Source: SCTD01 sp963784675 (GTDB lineage: Bacteria; Actinomycetota; Actinomycetes; Mycobacteriales; SCTD01). From it: 64,000 nucleotides of DNA. A program made the translations under genes and the position numbers. The notes under the pieces are model-generated. The model ran no database searches. It was not told the DNA's origin and worked only from the letters and a program-made list of their open reading frames with translations. Positions 38,783 through 48,520 of this stretch are shown piece by piece (the stretch's first letter is position 1; the number at the start of each line of letters is the position of its first letter). The stretch spans positions 868,001 through 932,000 of the forward strand of contig CAWASE010000019.1 of assembly GCA_963784675.1 (NCBI GenBank), written 5' to 3'.

Positions 38783-39588
38783 TCATTCCTGGGCCCGTGC
38801 GGACGGGTGGTTGCCCGCGGTGACGAGCTCGGCCACCGCCTGCCGCGGGTTGCCGCCGACGACGACCCCTTCACCGACGAGCACCGCGTCGGCGCCGTCC
38901 GCGGCGTAGGCCAGCAGGTCGTGCGGTCCGCGGACCCCGGACTCGGCGATCTTCACGACCCCGTCCGGGATCGCCGGCGCCAGGCGTCCGAAGACGCTGC
39001 GGTCGACCTCCAGCGTGCGCAGGTCGCGGGCGTTGACACCGACGACGCGCGCGCCGGCATCCAGCGCCCGGTCCAGCTCGGGGCGGTCGTGCACCTCGAC
39101 CAGCGCGGTCATGCCCAGCGAGGCGGTGCGCTCGACCAGACTGACCAGCGCCTCCTGCTCCAGGGCGGCGACGATCAGCAGCACCAGGTCGGCGCCGTGG
39201 GCACGGGCCTCCCACAGCTGGTAGGCGGACACGACGAAGTCCTTGCGCAGCAGCGGGACGTCGACCCGCAGGCGTACCGCGTCCAGGTCGGCGAGGCTGC
39301 CTCCGAAGCGGCGCTCCTCGGTCAGCACGCTGATGACGCTGGCGCCGCCGGCCTCGTACTCGACCGCGAGGCCGCGGGGTCCGCGATCGCCGCGAGGGCC
39401 CCCTTGGACGGGCTGCGGCGCTTGACCTCGGCGATGACCGCCACACCGTCCTGCCGCAGCACCGCGGCGCCGTCGAGGGCTGCGGGGCGGGCCGCGGCGC
39501 GCTCCTTCAGCAGGTCGAGCGAGGTCACCGCCTGCCGCTGGGCGAGGTCTTCCCGGACGCCGACGAGGATGTCGTCCAGCACGCTCAT
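38783..39588 (-). CDS. trpC: Indole-3-glycerol phosphate synthase (one frameshift)
   Basis: About 268 residues once repaired. It cyclises 1-(o-carboxyphenylamino)-1-deoxyribulose phosphate to indole-3-glycerol phosphate. The catalytic Lys lies in VIAEVKRRSPSKG. Further on are SVLTEERRFGGSLADL, VPLLRKDFVVSAYQL with the second Lys, ALVEVHDRPELDRAL, VVGVNARDLRTLEVD and IAESGVRGPHD. The frame changes near 39370, where one C is missing and the product should read ADPAALAVEYEAGGASVISV. AGGAGG precedes the ATG at 39588. There is no TrpF gene in the window; actinobacteria normally use the dual-function HisA/PriA isomerase instead. Confidence 0.94.
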
Positions 39589-39700
39589 GCCGCGGTCCTC
39601 CTCGCCAGGCCGACAGCCCACGCCGCCGGGCCGGCGAGCGGGTGCCGCAGGCACTGTCGCGAGGGTAACGGGGCCCGTCGGGCTGGTCCGCCGGGGGGTC

Positions 39701-40339
39701 TCACCGGCTGCCGGCCGTCGGGTCCTCACCGCGATCGAGGGCCTCCCACAGCGCCCGCTCGGCCGGGGGACTCCCGACGTCCGGGTCCGCGGTCGCCGCC
39801 GGGGTGGCTGCGCGCGTGGCCGCACCCGGTGCCTCGTACCGGGCATCCAGCGAGCGCCAGCGCGGGCCGCGGACCAGCACCAGCCCGCCGGCCGCGAGCA
39901 CCAGCAGGCCCCCGAACAGGCACACCGCCGGCCAGGCCGTCAGCGCGACGTCCCCCGTCGCGGGCAGCCCTGTCGCGGGCAGCCCCGTCTCGAGGGACGA
40001 CGTCGTCCGGGCCCGCTGACCGAGGTCCGGCGTGCCCAGCAGCAGCCGCAGGACGACCGCGAGCACCCCCACGCCGGTGAGGGCCAGCACCGCGCCGACG
40101 GCCACGCGACCGCCTCGGCGGGTGGCCGCCAGCGCCGCCACCCCGGCCAGCCCGACGAAGGCGAGGCCCGCACCCCGGGTGCCAGCACCGAACCGCTGAC
40201 GCCCAGCACCTGGTCACGGACGACGGCGTTCCCCGGTACCGCCACCTGGGCCCAGGCGCGGCCGGTGGCGACGAGCACCAGGCGGCCCCCAGCAGGCAGC
40301 CGTCACCGCGACGGTGAGCCACGCCGAGCCGGTGGCCAC
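39701..40339 (-). CDS. Trp-operon-associated membrane protein (about three frameshifts)
   Basis: A membrane protein of roughly 210 residues in the trpE-trpC interval, matching the position and layout of the actinobacterial Trp-region conserved membrane protein family (TIGR02234-like). Recognisable pieces are LTVAVTAAC, then LVLVATGRAWAQVAVPGN, GVSGSVLAPGVR, and after another shift LAFVGLAGVAALAATRRGGR. Then come an external loop and TAWPAVCLFGGLLVLAAGG, with a Pro/Ala-rich tail. Frame changes fall near 40295, 40280 and 40166. The GTG at 40339 is a tentative start. The function of the family is unknown; four membrane segments are likely. Confidence 0.7.
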
Positions 40340-40372
40340 GCGACCGGACGGCCAGCTGCCGCAGTCCCCACC

Positions 40373-40460
40373 GGCGCCAGCGTGGCCGCTGCCGCGGTCC
40401 CCACCGGCGCCAGCGTGGCCGCTCGCCGCAGTCCGCCGATCCAGGCGCCAGCGTGGCCGC
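40373..40460. repeat. Three copies of a 17-bp GC-rich repeat at the trpE 3' end
   Basis: GGCGCCAGCGTGGCCGC occurs at 40373-40389, 40406-40422 and 40444-40460, spaced 33 and 38 bp. The first two copies lie in a near-perfect 33-bp tandem duplication. They fall at the trpE end and just before the membrane-protein gene, where reading frames are disturbed. Confidence 0.8.
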
Positions 40461-41943
40461 GGCCGCGACGGCCCGGAGCACGGCGGCCGCCTTGTTCTCG
40501 CACTCGGCCTGCTCGGTGGCGGGATCGCTGTCGGCGACGATGCCCGCGCCGGCCTGCACGTAGGCGGTGCCCGTCGCGCAGCACCGCCGTCCGGATGGCG
40601 ATGGCCATGTCCAGGTCGCCGCCGGCGTCGAAGTAGCCGACCGCCCCGCCGTAGAGGCCGCGGCGCGACCGGCTCGAGCTCTTCGATGATCTCCATCGCG
40701 CGCGGCTTCGGGGCGCCGGACAGCGTGCCCGCCGGGAAGCGACGCCGGTGAGCACGTCGAAGGCGCGTGCGCTCGGCAGCAGCCTGCCCGACGACCGTCG
40801 AGACGATGTGCATGACGTGGCTGTACCGCTCGACCGCGCATGAAGCTCGACGACCTCGACGGTGCCCGGCGTGCAGACCCGACCGAGGTCGTTGCGGCCG
40901 AGGTCGACGAGCATCACGTGCTCGGCCCGCTCCTTGGGGTCGGCCGAGCAGCTCCTCGGCCAGCGCCGCGTCCTCCTCCGGCGTCGCGCCGCGCGGCCGG
41001 GTGCCGGCGATGCGGGTGCAGCGACGGCCCGCCGTCGGTGACGGTCACCAGCGCCTCGGGCGACGAGCCGACGACGTCGAGCCGCGGCCGTCGAAGCGCA
41101 GCAGGTACATGTACGGGCTGGGGTTCGTGGCCCGCAGCACGCGGTAGACGTCGAGCGGCGCGCCGCGGTCGGCAGGCTCGAACCGCTGCGACAGCACGAT
41201 CTGGAAGGCCTCGCCGGCCCGGATCTCCTCGCGCGCCGGCGTCGACGGCGGCCTGGTAGTCGGCGCGGCTGGTGCGCGCTGGCGACCGCGGGTCGACGCG
41301 GCGTCCGGTCGAGCGACGGTGGCCGGCGGCCGGCGTGGGCCAGGTCGCGCGGCCATCGGCGTCGAGGCGGGCGACGGCGTCGGCGTACGCCGCCATCGCT
41401 CGTCCGCGTCCCAGTCGACGTTGGCGATCAGCAGGACCGTGCCGTCGCTGTGGTCGAGCACGGCGAGGTCGGTGGCGAGCAGCAACGCGAGCTCGGGCAG
41501 GCCGAGGTCGTCCACGGCCTGGTCGGGCAGCCGCTCGAGGCGCCGGACCGCGTCGTAGCCGAGGAGCCCGACCAGGCCGCCGGTGAGCGGCGGCAGCCCG
41601 GGTCGGCGCGGCGATATGCAGCAGCGCGACGGCCTCGCGCAGCGCGTCGAGCGGGTCGCCGCCGTCGTGGCCAGACCGTCGCCGAGCCAGCAGCGCCTGC
41701 CCGTCGCGCTCGGTCAGCATCGCCGGCGCAGCGCACCCCGACGAAGGAGTAGCGCGACCACGGACCGGCCGTGCTCGGCCGACTCGAGCAGGAAGGTGCC
41801 CGCGCCGGTCGCCGGCCAGCTTGCGGTAGACGCCGACCGGCGTCTCGCCGTCGGCCAGCAGCCGACGGGTCACCGGGATGACCGGCTGGTTCGCGGCCAG
41901 CGCGCGGAAGGCGGCGCGGTCCGGGCGGTGACGCCAGCGTCAT
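40435..41943 (-). CDS. trpE: Anthranilate synthase component I (many frameshifts)
   Basis: All TrpE blocks appear in order on this strand but hop between three frames at least eight times: RLLADGETPVGVYRKLAGD, SWSRYSFVGVR-like, GDPLDALREAVALLHI, DDLGLPELALLLATDLAVLD, EEIRAGEAFQIVLSQRFE, VYRVLRATNPSPYMYLLRFD, DVVGSSPEALVTVTDG, MLVDLGRNDLGRVCTPGTVE, HIVSTVVGQ, FPAGTLSGAPKPRAMEIIEE, YGGAVGYFDAGGDLDMAIAI and NKAAAVLRAVAAAA. Start ATG 41943 overlaps the hisI stop (ATGA); the exact end is unclear, set from normal length (about 500 residues). It makes anthranilate from chorismate. Decay is unlikely given full conservation. Confidence 0.88.
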
Positions 41944-42324
41944 GTCGGTCGCTCGCCGGTGACCGCCGCGAGCGGGTCGGCGTCGAAGCAGGTGCGGTCG
42001 CCGGTGTGGCAGGCGCCGCCGACCTGGTCGACCCGGACGAGCAGGGTGTCGCCGTCGCAGTCCAGCGCGACGCGACTTGACCCACTGCTGGTGGCCGGAG
42101 GTCTCGCCCTTGACCCAGTACTCCTGGCGGCTGCGGATCCAGTAGGTGCAGCGGCCGGTGGTGAGGGTGCGGTGCAGCGCCTCGTCGTCCATCCAGCCGA
42201 CCATCAGCACCTCGCCGGTGTCGTGCTGCTGCGCGACCGCGACGACGAGTCCGTCACGGTCGCGCTTGAGGCGGGCGGCGATGGCCGGGTCGAGCTCGGT
42301 CGGACGGACGGCTGCGCTGGTCAT
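41940..42324 (-). CDS. hisI: Phosphoribosyl-AMP cyclohydrolase (one frameshift)
   Basis: About 127 residues once repaired. It opens the purine ring of phosphoribosyl-AMP in histidine synthesis. Conserved parts are VVAVAQQHDTGEVLMVGWMD, TYWIRSRQEYWVKGETSGHQ, and after one extra base near 42072 the zinc/magnesium site LDCDGDTLLVRVDQVGGACH followed by TGDRTCFDA. The length of 385 bases equals 128 codons plus one, fitting a single insertion. The stop overlaps the trpE start, the usual hisI-trpE arrangement of actinobacteria. Confidence 0.94.
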
Positions 42325-42374
42325 GGGCAGCAGTCTGCCAGCGGCGGGCCTCGTCCAGCGGGCGACCGGCAGCG

Positions 42375-43816
42375 TCAGACGCGACGGCGCAGCAGCGCGA
42401 GGTGCATGGCGTCGGTGCCGTGCAGGTGCGGCCAGAGCTGCACGGCCGGACCGGCGCCGAGCTCGGGCACCCCCGGCAGCAGCGGTCGTGCGTCGAGCTG
42501 CTCGAGCTCGGGACGGCGACGGAGCACGTCGAGCACCGGGACGATCGTCTCGGCCAGGTGCGGCGAGCAGGTGACGTAGGCGAGCACGCCGCCCGGGCGC
42601 AGCAGGTCCGCGGCCGCATCGAGCAGCTCGCCCTGCAGCCGGGTCAGTCCGGGCAGGTCGGCCGGCTGCCGCCGCCAGCGCGCCTCGGGTCGTCGCCGCA
42701 GGGCGCCGAGCCCGGAGCACGGGGCATCCAGCAGCACCCGGTCGGCAGAACCGGCGGCCAGCGGCGGCATCCGCGAGTCGGCCGTCGCCACGAGCCGCGG
42801 CCCGCTGCGCCGGACCAGCCGGGCGCGGTGGTGCTGCGCCTCCAGCGCCAGCAGCCGGGCACCACGTTCGGTGGCGAGCACGTCGAGCAGCGCTGCCTTG
42901 CCCCCGGGCCGGCGCACAGGTCGACCCACAACGCGTCCTGCCCCTCCAGGGGCGCGGCGGCGAGCGCGAGGGCCATCAGCTGGCTGCCCTCGTCCTGCAC
43001 CCCGGCCCGGCCGTGCCGGACGGCGTCGAGCGCACCGGGGTCGCCCTCGGCCAGACGGACGGCGTGCGCCGACCACGGACCGGGGTCCCGCCGCTCGCGG
43101 ACACCAGCTCCTCGCGAGGGAGCCGGCGGGCCACCAGGTGCACCTCCGGGCGGGCGTCGTCGGCGGCGAGCGCGGCGCCGGTCTGCCACAGGTCGCCGCC
43201 CAGCGCGTCGCGGAAGGCCCGCGCGATCCACACCGGGTGGCTGTGCTCCAGCGCCAGCGCCGCGAGCCGGTCGTCGGCGGGCGCCAGCTCGGCGACCCAC
43301 GCGGGCAGGTCCTTCGCGGCGACCTTGCGCAGCACCGCGTTGACGAAGGCGACCGGCCCGGCGCTGACGACCCGTCGGGCCAGGTCGACGGTGGCCGAGA
43401 CGGCGGCGTGCGGGGGGATGCGGGTGCGCAGCAGCTGGTGCGTGCCGAGCCGCAGCACGTCCAGCACCGGCGGGTCGACCCGGACGAGCGGCCGGTCGAC
43501 GCAGGCCTGCAGGACAGTGTCGTAGAGCCCCTGGCCGCGCAGGGCGCCGTAGGCCAGCTCGGTGGCCAGCGCCGCGTCGCGACCGCTCGAGACCGCGCTC
43601 GCGCAGCAGTCCGGGCAGGACGAGGTTGGCGTAGGCGTCTTTCTCGCGCACCGCCGCCAGGACGTCGAACGCGACGCGACGCGGCTTGTCGTCGGCCGGC
43701 GGCGCGTAGGGCCGGGCCGCACGCCGCTGCCGGGCCGGCGGGGCTCCCGCGGCAGGCCTGCTTGGTCGGCCCTTGGCCGGCCGCGACGCACCGGCGGCCC
43801 CGGGCTGCTCGCTCAC
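42375..43816 (-). CDS. rsmB: 16S rRNA (cytosine-967-C5) methyltransferase RsmB (three frameshifts)
   Basis: About 480 residues once repaired. An N-terminal NusB-like RNA-binding domain (PRRVAFDVLAAVREKDAYAN; LATELAYGALRG) precedes a SAM methyltransferase with WVDLCAGPGG, the catalytic region LLDAPCSGLGALRRRPEARW and the second Cys in AYVTCSPHLAE. It methylates C967 of 16S rRNA in E. coli. Frame changes fall near 43580 (one extra base), 43081 and 42903 (one missing G each, both in G/C runs); together they restore a multiple of three. A basic low-complexity N-terminus precedes the fold. GTG 43816 overlaps the fmt stop (GTGA). Confidence 0.92.
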
Positions 43817-44721
43817 GCGAAAGCCTCGCCCGGCTCGAGCCGCAGGCCGCGCAGCCAGTCGGCACCTGCCATCGCGCCCTTGCCCTCGGGGCGGACCTCA
43901 CCCAGCCGGACGGCAGTCGTCGCAGTGCCCACCAGCCCGTCGCGCACCTGCCCGGGCGCGAGCGTCTGCTCGGTCGGCGTGACCGGACCGAGCTTCACGC
44001 GGAGCCCGCGCACCGTCGTCCACGCGCCCGGTGCCGGCGTGCACGCGCGGATGCGTCGATCGACGGCCTGCGCGGGATGCGTCCAGTCGACCCTGGCGTC
44101 GTCCACGGTGATCTTCGGGGCCAGGCTCACGCCGTCGCGCGGCTGCGCGACCGCGACCAGCGCGCCGTCGGCCAGACCGTCGAGCGTCGCGACCAGCAGC
44201 CCGCTGCCGGCCACCGCGAGCCGGCCCAGCAGGTCGCCGCTGGTGTCGGTCGCGGCGATGGGTTCGGTGGTGACCCCGAGGACCGGACCGGTGTCCAGGC
44301 CCGCCTCGAGCAGGAAGGTCGTCGCCCCGGTGACCTCGTCCCCCGCGAGCACGGCGTGCTGCACCGGAGCGGCGCCCCGCCAGGCCGGGAGCAGCGAGAA
44401 GTGCAGGTTGACCCAGCCGAGCGGCGGCACGTCCAGCACGTCCTGCGGCAGCAGCGCACCGTAGGCGACCACGGGGCAGCAGTCGGGCCGCAGCTCGGCC
44501 AGCGTGGCCACGAAGCCCGGCTCGCGCGGCGAGGCCGGGGTGAGCACCGGGATCCCGGCGGCGTCGGCCCGCTCGCGCACCGGGCTCGGACGAAGGAGCC
44601 GCCCTCGACCGGCCCGGGCGTCCGGTCGGGTCAGCACCGCGACAACCTCGTGCCGGCTCGCGAGCACCGCCTCCAACGACGGCACCGCCGCGTCGGGGGT
44701 CCCGGCGAAGACGACCCTCAG
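43813..44721 (-). CDS. fmt: Methionyl-tRNA formyltransferase, apparent CTG start
   Basis: The 302-residue enzyme formylates initiator Met-tRNA. The formyl-folate-binding domain has RVVFAGTPDAAVPSLEAVL at the start, then VVAYGALLPQDVLDVPPLGW and NLHFSLLPAWRGAAPVQHAV with catalytic Asn-His, then an acidic loop in LLEAGLDTGPVL. The C-terminal OB-fold is present. The family start MRVVFAGTP corresponds to a CTG at 44721; no ATG, GTG or TTG is in frame nearby. The CTG shares its TG with the def stop (CTGA). Elsewhere in the window the same position is usually GTGA, so either CTG initiates or one base is wrong. Confidence 0.92.
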   Translation of the reverse strand: MRVVFAGTPDAAVPSLEAVLASRHEVVAVLTRPDARAGRGRLLRPSPVRERADAAGIPVLTPASPREPGFVATLAELRPDCCPVVAYGALLPQDVLDVPPLGWVNLHFSLLPAWRGAAPVQHAVLAGDEVTGATTFLLEAGLDTGPVLGVTTEPIAATDTSGDLLGRLAVAGSGLLVATLDGLADGALVAVAQPRDGVSLAPKITVDDARVDWTHPAQAVDRRIRACTPAPGAWTTVRGLRVKLGPVTPTEQTLAPGQVRDGLVGTATTAVRLGEVRPEGKGAMAGADWLRGLRLEPGEAFA

Positions 44722-45266
44722 CGGGCCCGCCCGAACAGCGGGTGCGGAGAGGCCTTGACGACCGGCACGGGTTCGTTCGCCCAGGCGGCCTCGCGGATCT
44801 CCTTCATCGCAGCCTTCTTCGTCTCCGGGTCGAGCCGGTCGATGAACAGCACGCCGTCCAGATGGTCGGTCTCGTGCTGCACGCAACGCGCGAGCAGGTC
44901 GCTGCCCTGCACCGTGATCGGGTCGCCGTAGACGTTCTGCCCGTGCGCGACGACGTGCTGCTTGCGCACGCAGTCGAAGGTCAGGTCGGGCAGGGACAGG
45001 CAGCCCTCCGGCCCGTCCTGCTCCTCGTCGCTCGGGAAGTGCAGCACGGGGTTGATGAGGTGGCCGAGCGCGTCGTCGACGTCGAAGACGAACACGCGGA
45101 GCCCGACGCCGATCTGCGGCGCCGCCAGGCCGACGCCGGGTGCTTCGATCATGGTGTCGGACAGGTCCTTGACCAGCGTCCGCAGCTCCTTGTCGAAGGT
45201 CGTGACGACGGCGGCAGGCGTGCGCAGGACGGGGTCGCCGAGCAGGCGGATGCTTCGGGTGGCCAC
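44718..45266 (-). CDS. def: Peptide deformylase
   Basis: The 182-residue metalloenzyme removes the N-formyl group from new proteins. All three motifs are intact: GVGLAAPQIG at 44-53, EGCLSLP with the metal-binding Cys, and QHETDHLDG with the two His and catalytic Glu. It is followed directly by fmt, so the enzymes that add and remove the formyl group are expressed together. The ATG start gives MATRSIRLLGDPVLRT, typical of actinobacterial Def. Confidence 0.97.
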   Translation of the reverse strand: MATRSIRLLGDPVLRTPAAVVTTFDKELRTLVKDLSDTMIEAPGVGLAAPQIGVGLRVFVFDVDDALGHLINPVLHFPSDEEQDGPEGCLSLPDLTFDCVRKQHVVAHGQNVYGDPITVQGSDLLARCVQHETDHLDGVLFIDRLDPETKKAAMKEIREAAWANEPVPVVKASPHPLFGRAR

Positions 45267-45341
45267 GACGGCAGTCTAGGGCGCCGACGGGGCGTCCCGG
45301 TCGTGGCGGACCCGGGCCGGTGACCGTCGCGGACGGCCGGC

Positions 45342-47258
45342 CTAGGCCAGCAGCCGTGGGTCGAGCTCGATGCGGACCGGTTCGCTCTTGCGGGCGCTGC
45401 GCACGGCCGCGGCGGCCTTCAGTCGGGCCGCGAGCGCGTTGCCGGAGCTGCGGGGGGCCCGCAGCAGCACGCGCTCCTCGTCGCCGTCGGCAGGGACGGG
45501 TCCGAGCACGTCGGCGCCGGGAGGCAGGCCGGCGAGCACCTCGCGCAGCGCCGCCGGCGAGCCGGTGAGGCTGGCCATCCGCACGGCCGGCGGGAAGCCG
45601 AGCTCCTGTCGCTCGGCGAGCTCGCGGGCGGCTGCTCCGGCCGGGTCCCAGCGGACCAGCGCCTGTACCGCCGGCAGCGCCCGATCGGCCACGACGACGA
45701 CGCGTCCGTCGGCACGAGCCAGCGCGGCCGCCCCGAACCAGCGCCGCAGCGCCTCCTCGCCGGCGCGCAGGTCGGCGCGCCCGAGCGCGGCCCAGCCGTC
45801 CAGCAGCAGCACCGCGCCGTAGCCGTGCGGGGCCACCGGTTCGGCGCCTGGCGTGCTGACGACGATCGACGGTCCGTCGGGCACGTCCGCCAGCACGCCG
45901 TCCCGACCCGACGTGCGGACGACCGACCCGGGAAAGGCCCGGCCCAGCTCCTCGGCGGTGCGCCCGGCGCCGACGGCGACGGCGCGCAGCCGGCGTCCGT
46001 CGCAGGCCGGGCAGCTCCAGTCCCCCGCGAGGCGACCGCACCAGCGGCAGGCCGGCACGGCGTGCCCGGAGCTGGCGGCGAGGGGCCCGGCGCAGGCGCT
46101 GCAGCGCGCCGGGGTGCGGTCGAGCTGGCAGGCCAGGCTGGGCAGATAGCCACGGCGCGGTACCTGCACCAGCACCGGCTGGTCGGCGGCCAGCGCGGTG
46201 CGGGCCGCGTCGAAGGCCGTGGCGGGCAGCCGGGCCGCCTGCGCCTGCGGGTCGCGCGCCAGCTGTTCCTCACCGGTGCCGTCGACCGTCGGCGCGTGCG
46301 CGCGCACGACCGCACGCTCGGCGGCGAGCGGGTGCGCCCAGCCGCTGTCGAGCAGCAGCTGCGCCTCCGCCGTGCGGGCGTGCCCCCCGGCCAAGAAGGC
46401 CGCGCCGGCCAGGTGCGCGCGCAGCGCGAGCACCTCCCGGGTGTGCGGATAGGGCGCTCGCGGCTCGGCGTGCAGGTCGTCGCCGTCGTCCCAGACGACG
46501 AGCAGGCCGAGGTCGCGCACCGGCGCGAACGCGGTGGCGCGGGTGCCGACGGCGACCAGGACCTCGCCGCGCAGCACCGACAGCCAGCGGCGGTAGCGCC
46601 GCGTCGGGCCGAGGTCGGCGGACAGGGCGGCCGCCGTCACCCCGCACGCCGTCAGCGCCGCCACGACCCGGTCGAGGTCGCGGGCGTCGGGCACGACGAC
46701 GACCGCGCCGCGTCCGCTGCTCGCGCAGGCCTGCACGGCGAGGGCGATCTCCTGCGGCCAGGACGGGCCGGGGAGCGCCGACCAGACCGCGCGCGGGCTG
46801 CCCCCGCCGGCCAGCGCCGACAGGAAGGCCGGCCCGGTGCGGTAGCGGCTCCACGGGCCTGGCTCCGGCGCCGTCGGCACAGGCGCTGCCTGCCCAGGCG
46901 GCTCGGCCTCGACGCGGGCATGGCGCGGCGGCAGCGCCAGGCGCAGCACGTCCGGCAGCGTGCCGGCGCCGCGGTCGGCGACCGCCCGGGCCAGCGCCGC
47001 GACGTGCGGGGTCAGCACCTGCTCCGCGCTGACCACCTTGGCCAGCTCGGTGAGGCGACCGGCGTGCTCGCTCGCCGGCACGCGTTCCAGCACCCAGCCG
47101 TCGACCAGCCGGCCGGCGAAGCGGACCCGGACCCGGACGCCGGGCCGGGCGGCCGTGTCCAGCGACGCCGGCACGAGGTAGTCGAAGGCCCGGTCCAGGT
47201 GGGTCAGGCCGGAGTCGACCGCCACCCGCGCCACGGGCAGCGGTGCGGGGTCGGTCAC
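45342..47258 (-). CDS. priA: Primosomal protein N' of the actinobacterial type (degenerate PriA)
   Basis: The 638-residue protein has the PriA DNA-binding domain at the N-terminus (VAVDSGLTHLDRAFDYLVP; VRVRFAGRLVDGWVLER). The zinc-binding cysteine clusters are CSACAGPLA, CRWCGRLAG and CPACDGRRLR at about residues 390-430. In the position of the Walker A motif I see only GRGAVVVVPDARDLDR, without a GKT/S. The DEAH-box position reads VVWDDGDDLHAE. Helicase activity is therefore unlikely, as known for actinobacterial PriA, which would act in replication restart by loading or structure recognition only. It lies between metK and def in the normal order. Confidence 0.93.
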   Translation of the reverse strand: MTDPAPLPVARVAVDSGLTHLDRAFDYLVPASLDTAARPGVRVRVRFAGRLVDGWVLERVPASEHAGRLTELAKVVSAEQVLTPHVAALARAVADRGAGTLPDVLRLALPPRHARVEAEPPGQAAPVPTAPEPGPWSRYRTGPAFLSALAGGGSPRAVWSALPGPSWPQEIALAVQACASSGRGAVVVVPDARDLDRVVAALTACGVTAAALSADLGPTRRYRRWLSVLRGEVLVAVGTRATAFAPVRDLGLLVVWDDGDDLHAEPRAPYPHTREVLALRAHLAGAAFLAGGHARTAEAQLLLDSGWAHPLAAERAVVRAHAPTVDGTGEEQLARDPQAQAARLPATAFDAARTALAADQPVLVQVPRRGYLPSLACQLDRTPARCSACAGPLAASSGHAVPACRWCGRLAGDWSCPACDGRRLRAVAVGAGRTAEELGRAFPGSVVRTSGRDGVLADVPDGPSIVVSTPGAEPVAPHGYGAVLLLDGWAALGRADLRAGEEALRRWFGAAALARADGRVVVVADRALPAVQALVRWDPAGAAARELAERQELGFPPAVRMASLTGSPAALREVLAGLPPGADVLGPVPADGDEERVLLRAPRSSGNALAARLKAAAAVRSARKSEPVRIELDPRLLA

Positions 47259-47326
47259 CCGCTCAGGCTAGGAGCGGGCACCGACACCCCGCGCCGAGCG
47301 CGTGCGAGCGCAGGCGGCTGGCCGGA

Positions 47327-48520
47327 CTACTGCCCGGCAGCCTTCTTCAGCAGCTCGGCGCGGTCGGTCGACTCCCAGGTGAAGTCGGCACCGTCGCGGC
47401 CGAAGTGGCCGTAGGCCGAGGTCTGCCCGTAGATGGGGCGCAGCAGGTCCAGGTCGCGGATGATGGCGGCCGGGCGCAGGTCGAACACCTCGGTGATCGC
47501 CGCCTGCAGGGCCTCGTCCTCGATGACGCCGGTGCCGAAGGTGTCGACGAACAGACCGACCGGCTCGGCCTTGCCGATCGCGTACGCGACCTGCACCTCG
47601 CAGCGCGACGCCAGCCCGGCGGCGACGACGTTCTTGGCCACCCAGCGCATGGCGTAGGCCGCGGAGCGGTCGACCTTGGACGGGTCCTTGCCGGAGAACG
47701 CCCCGCCGCCGTGCCGGGCGTAGCCACCGTAGGTGTCGACGATGATCTTGCGTCCGGTGAGCCCGGCGTCGCCCATCGGTCCACCGATGACGAACTTGCC
47801 GGTGGGGTTGACCAGCAGGCGGTAGCCCTCGGTCTCGATGCCCAGGTCGGCGATCTCCGGAGCGACGACGTGCTCGGCGATGTCGGGGGTGAGCAGGCTG
47901 TCCAGATCGATGTCGTCGGCGTGCTGGGAGGACACGACGACCGTGTCCAGCCGGGCCGGCCGGCCGTCGACGTACTCGATGGTGACCTGCGTCTTGCCGT
48001 CCGGACGCAGGTACGGGACGGTGCCGTCCTTGCGCACCTGGGTGAGGCGGCGGGCCAGTCGGTGCGCCAGCGCGATCGGCAGCGGCATCAGCTCGGGGGT
48101 CTCGTCGCAGGCGAAGCCGAACATCAGGCCCTGGTCGCCGGCGCCCTGCTGGTCGAGCTCGTCCTGGTCGCCCTCGACGCGCGCCTCGTAGGCGGTGTCG
48201 ACGCCCTGGGCGATGTCGCTGCTCTGCGAGCCGATGGAGACCGAGACGCCGCAGCTCTCGCCGTCGAAGCCCTTCTTGCTGCTGTCGTAGCCGATGTCCA
48301 GGATCGTCTTGCGGACGATCTCGGCGATGTTGGCGTAGCCCTCGGTGGTCACCTCACCGGCGATGTGCACCTGGCCGGTGGTGATCATCGTCTCGACGGC
48401 GACGCGGCTCTTGGGGTCCTGCGTGAGCAGCGCATCCAGGATCGCGTCGCTGATGGCGTCAGCGATCTTGTCGGGGTGGCCCTCGGTGACCGACTCGGAC
48501 GTGAACAGGCGACGGGACAC
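47327..48520 (-). CDS. metK: S-adenosylmethionine synthetase
   Basis: The 397-residue enzyme makes SAM from methionine and ATP. Motifs are SESVTEGHPDKIADAISDA with the ATP-binding His, VTTEGYANIAEIVRKTI, GAGDQGLMFGFACDET, and the P-loop-like GGGAFSGKDPSKVDRSAAY. The C-terminus ends DRAELLKKAAGQ. GAGGAG lies 4 bases before the GTG at 48520, so the longer frame to 48556 is not used. Only 74 bp separate it from coaBC, and I see no SAM riboswitch there. Confidence 0.97.
   Translation of the reverse strand: MSRRLFTSESVTEGHPDKIADAISDAILDALLTQDPKSRVAVETMITTGQVHIAGEVTTEGYANIAEIVRKTILDIGYDSSKKGFDGESCGVSVSIGSQSSDIAQGVDTAYEARVEGDQDELDQQGAGDQGLMFGFACDETPELMPLPIALAHRLARRLTQVRKDGTVPYLRPDGKTQVTIEYVDGRPARLDTVVVSSQHADDIDLDSLLTPDIAEHVVAPEIADLGIETEGYRLLVNPTGKFVIGGPMGDAGLTGRKIIVDTYGGYARHGGGAFSGKDPSKVDRSAAYAMRWVAKNVVAAGLASRCEVQVAYAIGKAEPVGLFVDTFGTGVIEDEALQAAITEVFDLRPAAIIRDLDLLRPIYGQTSAYGHFGRDGADFTWESTDRAELLKKAAGQ

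Noticed and set aside
40435..41943. trpE as a genuine pseudogene
   Set aside because: All conserved blocks are intact in sequence and the same indel pattern hits essential genes, so errors in the consensus are more likely.
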